The notes below the pieces were generated by a model. The model had not been told where the DNA came from and did no database searches. It was given only the letters and a program-made list of their open reading frames with translations. Shown piece by piece: positions 13,831 through 26,600 of a stretch of DNA of 64,000 nucleotides. Position 1 is the first letter of the stretch, and each line of letters opens with the position of its first letter. The stretch comes from Parus major (taxonomy: Eukaryota; Chordata; Aves; Passeriformes; Paridae): NCBI RefSeq assembly GCF_001522545.3, contig NC_031770.1:28812856-28876855 (forward strand), read 5' to 3'. The translations under genes were made by a program, and so were the position numbers.

Positions 13831-13862
13831 ACATACCATGATGTCCTGACCTCATGGTATGT
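13831..13862. repeat. Perfect 11-base inverted repeat
   Basis: ACATACCATGA (13831-13841) is followed after 10 bases by its exact reverse complement TCATGGTATGT (13852-13862). No surrounding element was recognised. Confidence 0.85.
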
Positions 13863-15541
13863 CTTACACAGTTTTTATGACTCCATGCACAGTCTGCCCT
13901 GGCCAAACACCACTTCTTTTCCCTTTCCATGACTGATGGCATGATAACTGTCTTCCCAGTAAAGTGCTGCTGCAGAGGACTTTGCTGTGCACACTAGTTC
14001 AAATAAGGGAAATGTCTAAGGTACAGCACCATCCTGTGTTGCAGCTTTTGCCATGGGACAAAGTCCATTGAAAAGCTCATATTAGATAATACTGGCATAA
14101 TTTGATGCTACACAAATTTAGCACACCACCACTATTGCTATTATATAAACTGTGGAGCAATGAAAATGATAACAACATGCCTCATATCTTCCTGCTTTTT
14201 GTCAGAGCAGAGCTCTAGAAGACTCAAGCCTATCCTAGGAGTACAGTCCATTTTGCTCAATGTGTATTTACAATATTTTCAAATGCCTCCATTGAAATCA
14301 ATGGAGTAAAAGGCCAAAGAAAGCATCAGGGTAACCCTAAACACCTCAAACAAATGCTCCTAAAAATCAAGAAATTCAGTATTTAATACCTGTCTGTAGG
14401 AAGAAGTTCCATTTTTAGTATTTTCACAACACCTGCCCTAACAGGATACTGGAGAACCTAGATTAGTAATGAAATTAACAGTACTATACTACTAAAATAT
14501 TAAAAACAACAACTCATACTGCAACTCAAAATCACTGCCAAAGTAGGCAAGTGAGCATCCAGATGAGATCATACAAGGGAAGGCTGACTGGAAGAGGAAA
14601 TTACAGCAAGCTTTTTAGTGAGAAGAACTCTGAATTTATAGTGGAACAAGGCAAAGCAACCTCAGTATGGACAGATTCCAGTGCAAGCTACCTCAACTCT
14701 TCTATGGAAATTTAAAACAATACTCTGAACTACAATAGTCAAAGACTTCAAAGTACCTTCTGGAAAGCTGAAAGACAGCTGGCTAAACACAAATGGGCTT
14801 TGTGTTTGCTTGATAGAATCATTCACATGCAAGTTCAGCAAACCGTTGCACTGAAACCCCAGTAAGCTGAAAGGCTTAGCAGCACATTGCCTCAAAAGTA
14901 ATTCTGTGCCTACTACAAAAAACATTTAAAACACCTGTGTAATGGCTTAGATACAATATAAAAGTTCCAACTTTGCTGTACAGGTCTGACTGCATCCGGA
15001 CCATACAAATGTGTTTTACATATGTGCATTAGTTTTGAAGCTTTTCTGGTCCTCCAAGTCTACTGGTTTAAGCTTTAGAATTAATGAAGTATTGACCTAT
15101 TGTTTACACTGGATTTTTTTTTTATTTTTGTTTTTAAAAACCTCCAACTCTGAAAAAGGTAGCCAAACCACTGCTTATACCACTCAGTTGTTTACTGCAG
15201 GCCCAATCCTAAAAGCTGGTGGTTAATGGGGCAGATCATCCTCTGATGTAAGCCAGCTAGGTACCCCTAACATGCCAGTGGAGTACTGCCAACTTATATG
15301 AGTTAACGATCTGGTCATACTGCCACAACATAAGCTGGGGGAGGCTCCATTCTTTTCTGCATAAGGCTCTGTTATATATGGATTAGCATGGCACTGTATG
15401 AATGTATCCATGTTTTCACTTTGATTTGTTCTGCACTGAGAGATTATTTCATAGATGCGATCAGAGCATTCTCAATGTTGTAAATCACTGTAATACATTT
15501 CAATTACTTTTCTGTTTTCCCTGCTCCTAAAGTGAGCTGAG

Positions 15542-16291
15542 TGTCTCGGTTCTAGAAGACAGGTGTCTGCTAGGGAGAGCAGGAGCCTCCCTTGGGATGA
15601 AAGAATGTAGACCCCCTCCCTCCAAATTATTATAAATTTGAAATCAAGGGGCTTTCAGGCAGAGATCTGGGGATAGGAATAACAGTTCTTTACTAGTATA
15701 ACCAGGCAAACAAACAAATAATAACTACAGCAATAACAAGAAAACAGAATCAGGGACCCCGGGACAGTTTTCTCAGCCGAGACGGGATGGAGGAGAGGCT
15801 TTGTTTTCACAAACCCCCTCGAGCAGTCAGTCCCGGCGCTCCTGCAGGGCTCCGAGGAACAGTCGGCTGGAACAGCAGGGACGAGCTGAGATCCTGGGCC
15901 GGTGGCTGAGGTGTATCAGCAGCTCCGCGGCGGTGGCTGGCACTGCCACACGTCCCGGCAGAACAGGGGGTGCGAGGCCACCAACAAAGAGGGGAGAAGG
16001 AGAAGAAGCAGCAGCTCTGTCTGGGTGATGGCGAAATTCCCTTCTCTCCACCGCAGCAGCTCCGCGCCCCCAAAAATAAGAATGTCTCTCCCCGAAGCCG
16101 AAGAAAGCCAGCCAGAAACTGTCCCCACCCTCCTTTCCTGCCCCCTTCCTCCCCCTGGGCTCGGCCACTCTTTGTCTTTTGTCCAGCATCCACTAAATAC
16201 CCACAGTTAGGTTGTCTCTGCAGATAATGGGTAAAAATTACACAGGCAGGCCAGAACAATAAAAAAAAAAAAGGACACCTAACCCTCAACA
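15542..16291 (-). mobile_element. Solo LTR, family 1, copy B, inverted (GCTGAG target duplication)
   Basis: The reverse complement runs from TGTTGAGGGTTAGGTGTCC to GAACCGAGACA over 750 bases. GCTGAG lies on both sides (15536-15541 and 16292-16297), read here as a 6-base target duplication. The last 400 or so bases are almost identical to copy A, including the segment with TCCCGGGGTCCCTGATTC, while the first third has diverged more. It is in the same orientation as TTC7A, so its promoter and polyadenylation signal would act in the sense direction. The 170-codon and similar frames inside it have no recognisable motif and recur in the other copies as LTR sequence. Confidence 0.92.
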
Positions 16292-17295
16292 GCTGAGACA
16301 TCATGTAGAAAGTCACCAAAATGAGTTAAGTGATCACTAGTTTAATCATGAAAGAAACTGTTCTGTGCTTCTAATGACATTCTATAATTATCTACATGCA
16401 TAAATGTTGTGTTTTTAAAATTTTTTTATTTGCTAGTTTTGTTTTTTTTTTATTGTTAGTAACTGAAAGAAGACCAAAGTACTGCTTGCTCATGGGCTAT
16501 AAACAAACTAGCTACAATACTGCACCACACAATAAACAGATGCAGGACATAAATTAGCTGTGTCATTCGGATAAATGGTGGTCTGATTTCACCCTTTTCC
16601 TGCCTAGCCACCAATCAAGTACACAGATATATTTCCTAATTGAAAAATTAATAATATTTTTTTATGTTCTGAAAAGGAAAATGTATTTGAGTATTTGTAA
16701 CTGCTAATATTTGTCCATTAAACTGTTCCTGTCCCATGTCTATCCTCCTTTCTATTTATACTGGCATTGATCAGACTGTTCACTTCCAGTTTAAATTATT
16801 AATGTTAAATTAAATTATATATGATTGCCATGTAATTTAAATACAAATAATTACTGTAAGGATGACATTTAGAAAAACAGCTCTGCTGAGCAGGAAGGTC
16901 TTTATTAGGCACAGAAGTCTGCCAGTAATATCAGAAGCACCCCTTTCACTAACAGATGTGGGAACCTATCATTTCAGTTCTTTTAAAAGACGATTTAAAG
17001 TTCTTTAAAAGATGAAATTATTTTCCCCTTAATTAAAACTCTTCTATACCATCACCAAGTTTGCTGTGAGGGTAAAGCATAGGCCATTGACTGAAATGAA
17101 AGGGAGAAGGAATATTTTTTATTTGGTTTTCATTCATAAGGCTGTGCTCTAGATAACCACACTAAAATTACACTCTTGTGAAATTACAATCTTGTGAATT
17201 CACGATTTTACCACATAATACCCTCCAGTTCTGAGCCAGGGTCTGATTGAATAACACTGAAAAGCACTTCACACAATAAAAATGCAGTACATTTA

Positions 17296-18045
17296 TGTTG
17301 GGGGTTAGGTGTCCTTCTTTTAGTTCTGGCTCACCTGTGGAAATTTTACCCTTTAGTTGAGGAGGGGGGGGGAAGGAGGGGGGAAGCTCACTGCAGGTAC
17401 TTGGTGGGTACTTGAGAAACACAAAGAGTTCGGCTGGGCCCAAGGGGGAAAGGGGGCAGGAAAAGGCGGAGGGCGGGGACAGTTTGGCGGGCTTCTTCAG
17501 CTTCAGAGAAGGATACTTTGGGGCCCAGAGCTGTTGCTGAGAAGGGAGTTCACCATCACCCAGACGGAGCTGCTGCTTTGTCTCCTTCTTCCCTCTTCGT
17601 TGGTGGCCTCGCACCCCCTGTCCTGCCGGGACGTGTGACGGTGCCAGCCACCGCTGCGGAGCTGCTGATACACCTCAGCCACCGGCCCAGGATCTCAGTT
17701 CATCCCTGCTGTTCCAGCTGAGTGTTCCTCAGAGCCCTGCAGGAGCACTGGGACTGCCCGCCCGAGGGGGTTTGTGAAGCAAAGCCTCTCCTCCATCCCT
17801 TTCCTGTCTCAGCCGAGAAAGCTGTCACACGGTCCCTGGTTCTGTTCTGTTGTTAACTCTGTAGTTATTGTTTGTTTGCCTTGTTATATATACTAGTAAA
17901 GAACTGTTATTCTTATCCCCAGATCTCTGCCTGAGAGCCCCTTGATTTCAGAATTATAGTAATTCGGAGGGAGGGAGTCTACATTTTCATTCCAGGGGAG
18001 GCTCCTGCCCTCCCTAGCAGACACCTGTTTTCCAAAACCGAGACA
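17296..18045 (+). mobile_element. Solo LTR, family 1, copy C (ATTTA/ATTGA flanks)
   Basis: 750 bases from TGTTGGGGGTTAGGTGTCC to AAAACCGAGACA. Flanks are ATTTA (17291-17295) and ATTGA (18046-18050), a 5-base target duplication with one mismatch. It belongs to a subgroup shared with the copy at 27759 (for example TCACACGGTCC here and TCACAGGGTCC there, where A and B have TCCCGGGGTCC). A very G-rich run lies at 17360-17387. It is antisense to TTC7A. Confidence 0.9.
17360..17387 (+). other. G-rich run with G-quadruplex potential inside LTR copy C
   Basis: The stretch GAGGAGGGGGGGGGAAGG followed by AGGGGGGAAG has several runs of three or more G with short spacers, enough on paper for a G-quadruplex on the plus strand. 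Copies A and B have a related but weaker G-rich stretch. Confidence 0.6.
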
Positions 18046-18762
18046 ATTGAAGAAAACCCTCGTTTTGAAATAATCAAAACCAGCTCATTTTTGGTTTCTA
18101 TAACTTTTCACCAAGATCCATGCAGATTCTTCTGGTACTTTCTTTCATGTTTCCTTGCATCTGTGTTTTACTTCTATTTAGCAATTATAATCCTTCACTG
18201 ACTGCAGGGACACCTCGTGGTGAAGGCAGGTGAGAACAGCAGGCTGCCGTTCAGTTAATTAAACCAAGCAGAGAAAGAGCGACAGATGCTTCTGCTCCTT
18301 TAGATAATCAGAATTTCATGGGCACCAGCTTCCACTCCCACTCTGCTTTTGAGGTGTACATTAACACATCCAGAACACAAAACACTGGCACAGCAACTTC
18401 AAGAACAGAGAACTGAGTTGTCCAGCAGACCTGAACTATCTAACCACTTAAAACTATTTACTTGTGTCTTCCAGGGAATACAAGAATGGCTGATTCAATG
18501 TGACACTCAGTTGAAGCAGCAGTCCTCAGAACAGCTGTTGTGGCTTTCCCCCCTCCTCCTTTCTTCAATGTGCTAGCAAAATACATTTTAATGACTCACT
18601 GCAAAATTTCTTGCAGGGATTTTCATTTTTTATAGAAGGCATACATGTCTGTATGATTTTCAGCAGGGATTCCCTTTCTCCCCACTGCAACTACGCTGTG
18701 GCAGGCACTGTCACTGCAGCATCTAATCCATTACATAATAAGAATTGCATCAGCTTGCTTAC

Positions 18763-18867
18763 CCAGTGCAGTGACCCAATGCAGACCTTGGCAGCCAGAA
18801 GAGGAACAGTGGGATCTGTAGGTCGCAGTTTAGCACACTCTTTGAGCACCGACACAGCATATGCTGA
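18763..18867 (-). CDS. TTC7A: TTC7A exon (TPR motif)
   Basis: 105 bases, 35 codons in phase 0, acceptor CTCCTCCAG, donor GTAAGC. It encodes [20 protein letters not shown] and then [15 protein letters not shown], with the family pattern [30 protein letters not shown]. It lies between introns of 11.9 kb (upstream) and 10.7 kb (downstream). Confidence 0.96.
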
Positions 18868-19716
18868 CTGGAGGAGTAGGAGAGAGGAGAAGGAAATAAA
18901 AAAGACTGATTAGACAAAGCTGTTGAGAGGCCATACAAAATATTGCAGTGACATGTACACAGAAGTGCTATGGAGAAAAGAATCCCATATCAGCAACAAG
19001 TCAGCAACTTTACTCCCACCTCCACATGCAGACCTGTGTGTGCACACACGCACACAAGCACTCTCTTCCCACGCTCAGAGGAAACATGCCAAAGAGGCAG
19101 CCCTGGCTGTGCACTTCACAAGAAACAGTTTTCTTAGGTATCAATGCACTGGCTTTTTAACTCTGCCCTCCCAGTACACAAGAATTCTGCTGTAGTTTTC
19201 CTTGAATATTATCATCTTCCAGTAAACCAGAAGAGATCATAAAGAGCTTATCCTCCAGTACATTCACATTTTAGGCCAACTTCACTCAGAGAGGTTTGTT
19301 CAGCTGAAGTAATCTGCTCAGTAGATTGTTTTGTATCTTCTCTAGTTCCAGAACATACAAGAAAGCAACCGTGACCCCACCATACAAAGGGTGGATGCAG
19401 ATCAATACTGTTCAGTGGATGGTCCAAGCATGTGTTAGAAAGAAAGCCCATAAAACTCTTGCTGTCTTTCTGGTGTTAGGTTATCAAAAATGAGGATGTT
19501 TTTTAAGATTAGCATTTGCATAGCCCTTTTGATCCAATGTGCTCTGCAAACACTTATGTTTTACAGCATACATTCACAGCTGCCACATTTCAGATGCCTT
19601 AAAGGGGAATGAAGAAAACTGGTCTGAGGCAGTGATGAGAAGGCCATGTCAGACAGTAAGATGGTGACAGGAGTTGTCCTACCAGAATCTCCCAGCCCAT
19701 TCCACCTGAACCACAG

Positions 19717-20134
19717 TGTGAGATATGGGGTTATAACTGTTAAAGTTGCTAAGGCTTATGCTCAGCAGAAGGCCCTGTGGGAAGGCCCAGCTGCAGGCTG
19801 AATGGCTGGACGTCAGCTGTGGGGGGAGAGGCAGTTAGGAGCGAGGACAGAGGCAGCTGAGTGACAGCTGGAAGTGAGATTGTGATTGGCTGGAGGAAAA
19901 CGCGGACAGCGTGTGAGCAGGAAGCTGACTGGGTGATAGGACACATGGAGAGTGGCACTGCAACTGAGCCAGCCAATGGGTGCCCTTCTTCTGTTAAGTT
20001 CTGCTAGACCTCGGTTTGGTTTCATTTATGTCAGGTGGAAATTAAAAGTATAAAAGGAGAGTGATTTCTGCAACAAAGGGATCTCCTTCAGATGCATAAG
20101 GGGGTCCGTGCCACTTTGTTCCCCCACTGCTACA
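19717..20134 (+). mobile_element. Probable solo LTR, different family (CCACAG/CTACAG flanks)
   Basis: A 418-base segment beginning TGTGAGATATGGGG and ending CACTGCTACA, richer in G and C than its surroundings. It has a TATAAAAG box at 20049-20056 about 80 bases from the end, as expected for a short R-U5. The flanks CCACAG (19711-19716) and CTACAG (20135-20140) match at 5 of 6 bases. No second copy is in the window, so the edges are inferred from the TG/CA ends and the flanks. Confidence 0.6.
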
Positions 20135-20594
20135 CTACAGTTTGTCTTACATTTAAACCTTCCTCACTACTGATCCTGATCCACTCAAACTTTCTCATGC
20201 TTAAGCTCAAAAGGAAGTTTTAGTCTCTTGGAATTTCTCCTTGCATGCCTGTTTCCTCACAAAGTCTTCCACACAGTCCCAAGACATAATGTTCCTGCTT
20301 AGAAGCACATTAAATAGTCATGGCCTTTCTATAGTACAGAAGAGCAGCAACAGAAGCTGGCAAAGTCAAATGATACGCAATTCTCAGCGGGTACTGGGCA
20401 TCTCCTCCTGACCCCCAGGGGGCTCTCCCTGCCAGAACTCTGACCCACATAGGGCAGACCCACACCAGGTCTGGTGACTGCTGCAATCTCCTGCAGCAAC
20501 ACAGCTTCACATTTCCTCTGTCCATCAGCACTTTTCCTCCCTCACACCACATCAAAGTGAGCTGTGCCTGCCAGCTCTTTCCTCTACAGAACTA

Positions 20595-20618
20595 AAGGTC
20601 CACTTCTTAGTGGACCTT
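20595..20618. repeat. Perfect 10-base hairpin with four-base loop
   Basis: AAGGTCCACT, loop TCTT, then AGTGGACCTT. It lies in an intron with no T-rich tail or recognised element around it. Confidence 0.85.
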
Positions 20619-23600
20619 ACGTAGCTTAATTAGGAATTTGCTTGGAAGGGAACCTGGAAAAATGGAAAACCAGATGTGCACCAGCCATGCCCACATTACG
20701 GCAAAGAAGGGTTTCATAACTGATGCAGCAGGGAGCAAATCCTCCTGCTTGAAAAGCTTGGGTACCTGCCTTGGGGTCTGAACAAGAGCAGCAGTACACC
20801 CTATATTCTTCAGGTTGCTCCCACTTATGCAGAGCATCAGGCATGATCAGTATAAGAGAGGAAACATTTATTAATTTAAAATTCAAAACACACTATTTGC
20901 CTAAAGCCAGAAGGAAGCTTGTTTCAGACCAAGGATGGAAATAAATAAACTTTGTCCTACAGCTTGAACCATTACTTCATCCCTCTCAGAAATAAAGATG
21001 TGTAATTCGACCCTGAGACACAGGAAGAAATACACTGCTGTGCTCTGTTGCCATAAGGTGACTAGCCCCCCTCAGAATGAACCTCCCTGACACCTCTTTG
21101 TTCAGAACAAGTGGTGTCTCGGGTTTTAGTGGCACCTTATTCCTCTCTCTTGCAAAATGCACTGAAAGCAGCCGGTATTCCCAGCAGCATGATGGATGTA
21201 TTGGAAATCCAAGCATAACCCCATAAGGGATCTAGGCTGGGTATCATCTTCTTGCCCTCCTACCTATAACTCCAGCACCACGGGTGCTTCCAAAAAACAA
21301 ATAAACGTGACAGCAGGACAATATGCACCGTGGCAGCCAGTATATCTTCAGCTGAACCCCACTGACCCATGTCACCTCATCACGCAAAACTGAACTACAA
21401 AGGCCAGATATGTAAAAGGCTGTCCAGAGCTAATGCTTGCATAACCAGACACAAGCTCAACCCAGTGGTCATTTCTCAGCTCTCCAACAGCACTGCAACT
21501 ACAGGAAAAGCAGAAGGCATCTGGGAACTGGTGGCAGCTCTCCTGTGGGTAAGCAGAACCAGTACTAGCACAAACCAAAGCAGTGACAGGCCTGTCCTAA
21601 TTTGGGCCACAGATGTAGAACCTACTCCAGAAGAGAAGTGACAAAACCCACTCCTTGCCAGTTCCTCTTGAATTCTGCTTCCTCCCAGTCTGCAGGACAA
21701 GACAACACTACCCTCAAACTACGGAGACCTTGCCATGTCTGTCCTGTCCCAAGACTGTTCAGGAGGCCACTGCAAAGCAGTGACTACTGAATGCTGCACA
21801 GGACAAGGTCCTACATTGTGCCTACACTCAAACACTTCAGGTGTCAAATCACTTTGTTACATATGCACTCAAGAGCTTCTGAACATGGATTTACAGAGCA
21901 AAAGGTAGTTTCCATGCTGCTCCTAAAACATTTACAAAGTTATGTCATTTTAAAGAGGTTCATAAAATTTGCAACTAAACATATGGAGAAGTGGTTTTAG
22001 AAACAGGGTGACATGAAGCCTTTCTCCCCAGCTGCATTTTAAAAATTCAGGAGGTATTATATAATTTCACCTTGAAAAAATCACTCAGCAGATATTTTCT
22101 ACAGATAATGAAAACATTAGTCAAGGGAATGACAGGATAAATAATATCCCACTCCCACAGTGACCTTACTTAGGGGAGACTGGCATGACATGTAATATCA
22201 AGGTTTCTTAAAGATACTAATTACAGACATTATTAGCCAGGGAAAAAATATCAAGCACTCATTATTGAATATAGATATCACTGGTTTGTAAAAATGTTTA
22301 ATATGAAACAGTGTTTAGGCAACATTGAAATAATCTGGTAATTAAAATGTACATATTCTTTCATTTAGTGTGGGTGGACCAGGCAGCAAAGCACACTGTT
22401 TGTGAAATTCACTGTAAGGCAATAATAATTTGATTTATTGGTGAGGCATGTTTTGAGAAGAACAGAAGTCAAATTCCAAGTGACTACATGCATCCTACTC
22501 ATGATTCTGTGCTTCAGAGGAGCTCACATAATAATTCAAGACAGAATTTATGCTGTTTCTATTTAACTTGCTAATTGCTAGATTATAATGCCTGCACTAC
22601 AACCAGTTCCCAAGGACTTCAGAAAATTAGGTCTCATTTGGCCTCTCATCCAGGGCAAGGAATCACAAGGAAGCTATTGGGGAAGAAGAAGGATGGAGAG
22701 TACACCTTCCCCTATGTAATTATGGCAGCCATAGTTTTGAATCCTATAAGGGAGTAAAATGTAACGAAAAACAACTATCCAAACAAAGAACACAACTCCT
22801 ACTCCCCATTTACTAACTCAATAACGAAGCATGGAAACATACTCCTCAAAGATCCTTGCACATGAGCAGAAGAGAACCAAGAACATCATGCAGTTAATTT
22901 TCTTCATTTTCCAAATGGCTCGAGAGAATTTGCCATCAGTTATGGTAAACCCATAGATGCTGCCCAAATGCCAGTTTTCCTAGATTACTCCAACACAATC
23001 TCCATTCTTTCTCTTCCTTTGCAATCTCACCATACCAAAGCAACCAAAGAAGGAAGTTAGAGAGTCACTTCATATTTAGAAGATAAAAGAAAACATATAA
23101 AAGATGTAAGTAAAAGGAAGAATAAATTTCAGACAGTAAATCATGCCTGATAGACTTTGACATGCCAGGAACAGTTGCTCTTCTCCTGCATAGGTTCCAA
23201 AAACCTCCCCAGTTTTTTGCTTCTTTCCTACTTTTCAGCCAGAAGGAAAAATGTTCCTCAAGATGGTCAGTTGGTAGACAGCCTCATTCCCAATTTACCT
23301 GTCAGTTTAGTACATGAATGAATTTCCACAACTAGTGCTGCTGTATTTCTTACATCATCCTGTCTTAAAAACTGCACTATTTCAAAGAGATTATGGGGAA
23401 GTGGAGGAATCCTTTAATCCCAATGCAAGAATTATTATTCCCTGTGTCCTGGGCTTCTAAACGACACGTTTAGATATAAATGACCTTGACATAGAAAGAT
23501 GACAGAATGAGCAAGCAATTGAAAGCTCTGGAATCAGTAGTTTTGCTGTTAGCTTACCACCAAATTTAGAGATTTCTATGAATCTCAGCATGAACACTAT

Positions 23601-26600
23601 TCCCCTACTCCATTTATTTCTCTGATTATCTCCCTTTTCTTTTACCTTTTGTTTATCAAACTAGAGCACTGGAGTTAAGCAGATTCAAATACTCCCTCTT
23701 AAAAGCACCTCTTACATTTTAAGATTTGTAAGCACACATTTGTACTTGCTAATGTGACAAACACCTCACTTCACACTTTCTGTCAAGAAAAGAGAGTTAA
23801 GCCTGAAGGCAATTATATAGCCTAGGTATTCTGCTCAACAGTCAGGCATCTTAGGAAATTTCCATTTTTTGGTACTATTTACAGCACACAGGCAAACTCC
23901 CTTCTAATATTTCCTTTGCACCAAAGGAAACCAAACTATTGAATATCCCTAAGATACCTGACCTTCGTAACAGGATCTTTAACCAATGAATGTTCAATAT
24001 TTTAACTTCCATTCCCCAGCAACGCTATTTAAGGAGCCATCTGAGGCCTCTGCTGCTCCCAAGGTTCCTGCCTGCAGTACAAAGAGAAATGTACTTTTTT
24101 TTTATGCCAGCTCCCTAGCAACCAGCCTTAGCTTTTGCAAGGATACCAACAGAAGGAACAGCCTAAATCATAAAATTTGTCTGCTGTTGCTGCAGAATTA
24201 TGTATTAAATGTATTTTTAACTTTCCTTCTAACATTCTGGAAAGCTGTATGTTGGCTATACAGGCATGGCTGAGTCAAACTTGGAGCTCCTTGAAGCACT
24301 TAGAGACATCTGCTTTTGCTCCACTGCTTAAATAAGAGGAAGGATTATTTTTTTTTGGGTACAGCTCAGATAGGAGCAGCTCAGATGTTAGCTTGTCATT
24401 ATTTGGCTATGGCCAGTGTATATCAGCAATATGCAAAGTACTCCAAAATCAGAGTTCATGTCTGTGTAAGACTAGTTTCAAAACCTTAAAGATGCTGCCA
24501 GCACAAGCTTTGGGCAAGACCGCACTATCTGCAATTACTGAGCAGCCAAAGGGAGCACAGTGACACTGCAAGACTAGCTCTGGGAAGAGCTGGAGCTTAG
24601 CCCCTCAAAAACATAGCTGAATGACAGATGAGAAGATGGATTCAATTACTTCCCCTTGTATAACACCAGACACCTCCTGAAGCGTTACATGATTAAGAAA
24701 ACGATTCAGGTAGACATTCATGATTTTTACTTCCCTGTTGCCTTAAAAAGGAACAAACACAAGGAAAGGAGCATTCTGTGTAGCCGAAAGCAGCTTTATC
24801 TGCCTTGTTTTGCAAGGTAACATGCTTGGAGCTTACATCCCCTACTGCGAAGCTTACCATCTATATGGCAATGCTGACCATTGTTGCTGTGGTGCCCTCA
24901 GTAAGGGCTAGAGGGGTCTGGGGAGGGTAAGCAACAATGCAGCTATTTCTGAAGTTACACAATTTCTATCTTCAAGGCAAGCATTGAGCTGGTCATGTTC
25001 TGCAGGACTGGAGAGCTTTGTGGCAGGCACCAAAAGAACACATAACCACCATGAGCAATCCCAGTACAAGGCCTGCTGAGCACAGTTCTTGATTCCAGGT
25101 ACCTGCTTCCAGCTCCACTGAGCTCTCACAGAGGCTTTTCCCCACAGACCTTCTGGTTGTTCCCGAGCTCTTCCTTTATTCACACTTGAGGCACTTCAGC
25201 CCCTCAGTACACAACTGAGGGGTAAAAGCAGATTATCCTCTCCTAGCAGATATACCAGCCTTGCTTCAACTGGCCTAAGGCTATATTACTACACACTCCT
25301 CTCAAGAAACACACACCCTAAAGCTCTTCACTCACTAACCAAGTTGTGTTGTGCGTTTTTTTCCAGGCAAAGACGTTAAACATGAGTGTGAAAATGTTTC
25401 CATGCACTGCATACACTAGCAACAATTAACATCCACTGTACTTGAAGACTCTTGAGAGCTGAATGGCTCAATTCTTGGCACCCAGTACTTTTAGAACACA
25501 CAGACTCAGTGTTCACAGAACAATTTCACAGGTATCTTTAAAGAATATCTCCCTCACTACCCTTAGGAAAATGACAAATCAGTGTCAGTTAACACAAATC
25601 TTGTCTCCTTGTATGGTAGGCAGCAGACAGACACCAACATTGCTTCACATTGACCAAGGCGTCTGTTTTAACACTCACAATGCAGATCTAGGAGACTTTC
25701 TTAAGTACCGTAAGCTAGAGCCTACTCACGATGCACTTCTGAGTCTCCACTCCCAGTGAGCTTCAGCAACACTTTGGAAAACCCAGGCTAGGTCCTGTGT
25801 GAGGATGTGAGGTGTGGAAGGGGACAGAAATCCGAGAAAGGAATGTGTAACTGATCCAGCTGGTCCAAGGCCCAGGAAATGCTTGTGAGTGCACAAGGAC
25901 CCTATTACACATCCCTTGTGCTTGTAATACATCATCTAGACACTATGATAATTTTGCCTCCAACTTCAGAAACTTTGGGAGAGCTACCCTAGTCTGCAGG
26001 GTAACCTCCACTACCTCCAGGGAAAACTGTTTAGCAGGAAAGCAGCAGCAGAGAACAAATCTACCCTAAGCAGCTCTCTCTCCTCACTGCTGCAAAATTC
26101 ACCAAGTCTTGTCCACTCTTTAAAAGAGAGTTTAATCCTTTCTTTCCCCATGTTGCTCAACACTGGTAACCAGATGAGCAAATGCAACTGTCTACACTGG
26201 TTTTACTCTGGCAGCAGGACAATGGCTCATCTCATTGCCTGAGGACTCTGTCAGATGGCATCCAGCTATCACACCACTCATCACTCAAACTCCAGCCTGT
26301 CCACGGACAGCAGCAGAGACAGGGACCTGCGATGCACACTCAGCCTCTAGCTCATATTACCACACAGCCAAGGTTATGACCAGCAGAAGCAACTTAAAGC
26401 ATCTGTGAAGAATTCAGCGTTCACAGCACTACAAGAACAGGGCTGCTGCACTAGAATGATTTAAATCTCTGGCCTATCAGAACTGCACTCAGTGACACAA
26501 TACATCTCTCACCATGTCTTTGCCATTGTCTAAGTTTTCCCAGCATTTCCTTTCCCTTTCCATCTAAATATGCTTACAGAAATATTTCAAATGTAATGGT

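Larger units (their letters stand above)
8067..18762. other. TTC7A intron, 10,696 bases, carrying three solo LTRs
   Basis: The intron holds three LTRs of one family (11642-12391, 15542-16291, 17296-18045), described separately. The remaining sequence, including 8067-11641 and 12392-15541, is AT-rich with no coding motif. It contains an A-rich run at 10147-10161, a repeated ATTATAGATAAATAG motif near 8672 and 8717, and an 11-base inverted repeat at 13831-13862. Confidence 0.8.

Noticed and set aside
15807..16319. 170-codon minus-strand frame, and frames of 100-120 codons at 11655-12106 and 15827-16210
   Set aside because: They lie inside the family 1 LTRs, occur on both strands, differ between copies and show no protein motif. 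The GC-rich LTR middle simply lacks stops.
19026..19050. CA-rich stretch as a microsatellite
   Set aside because: Too short and interrupted to count as a real (CA)n repeat.
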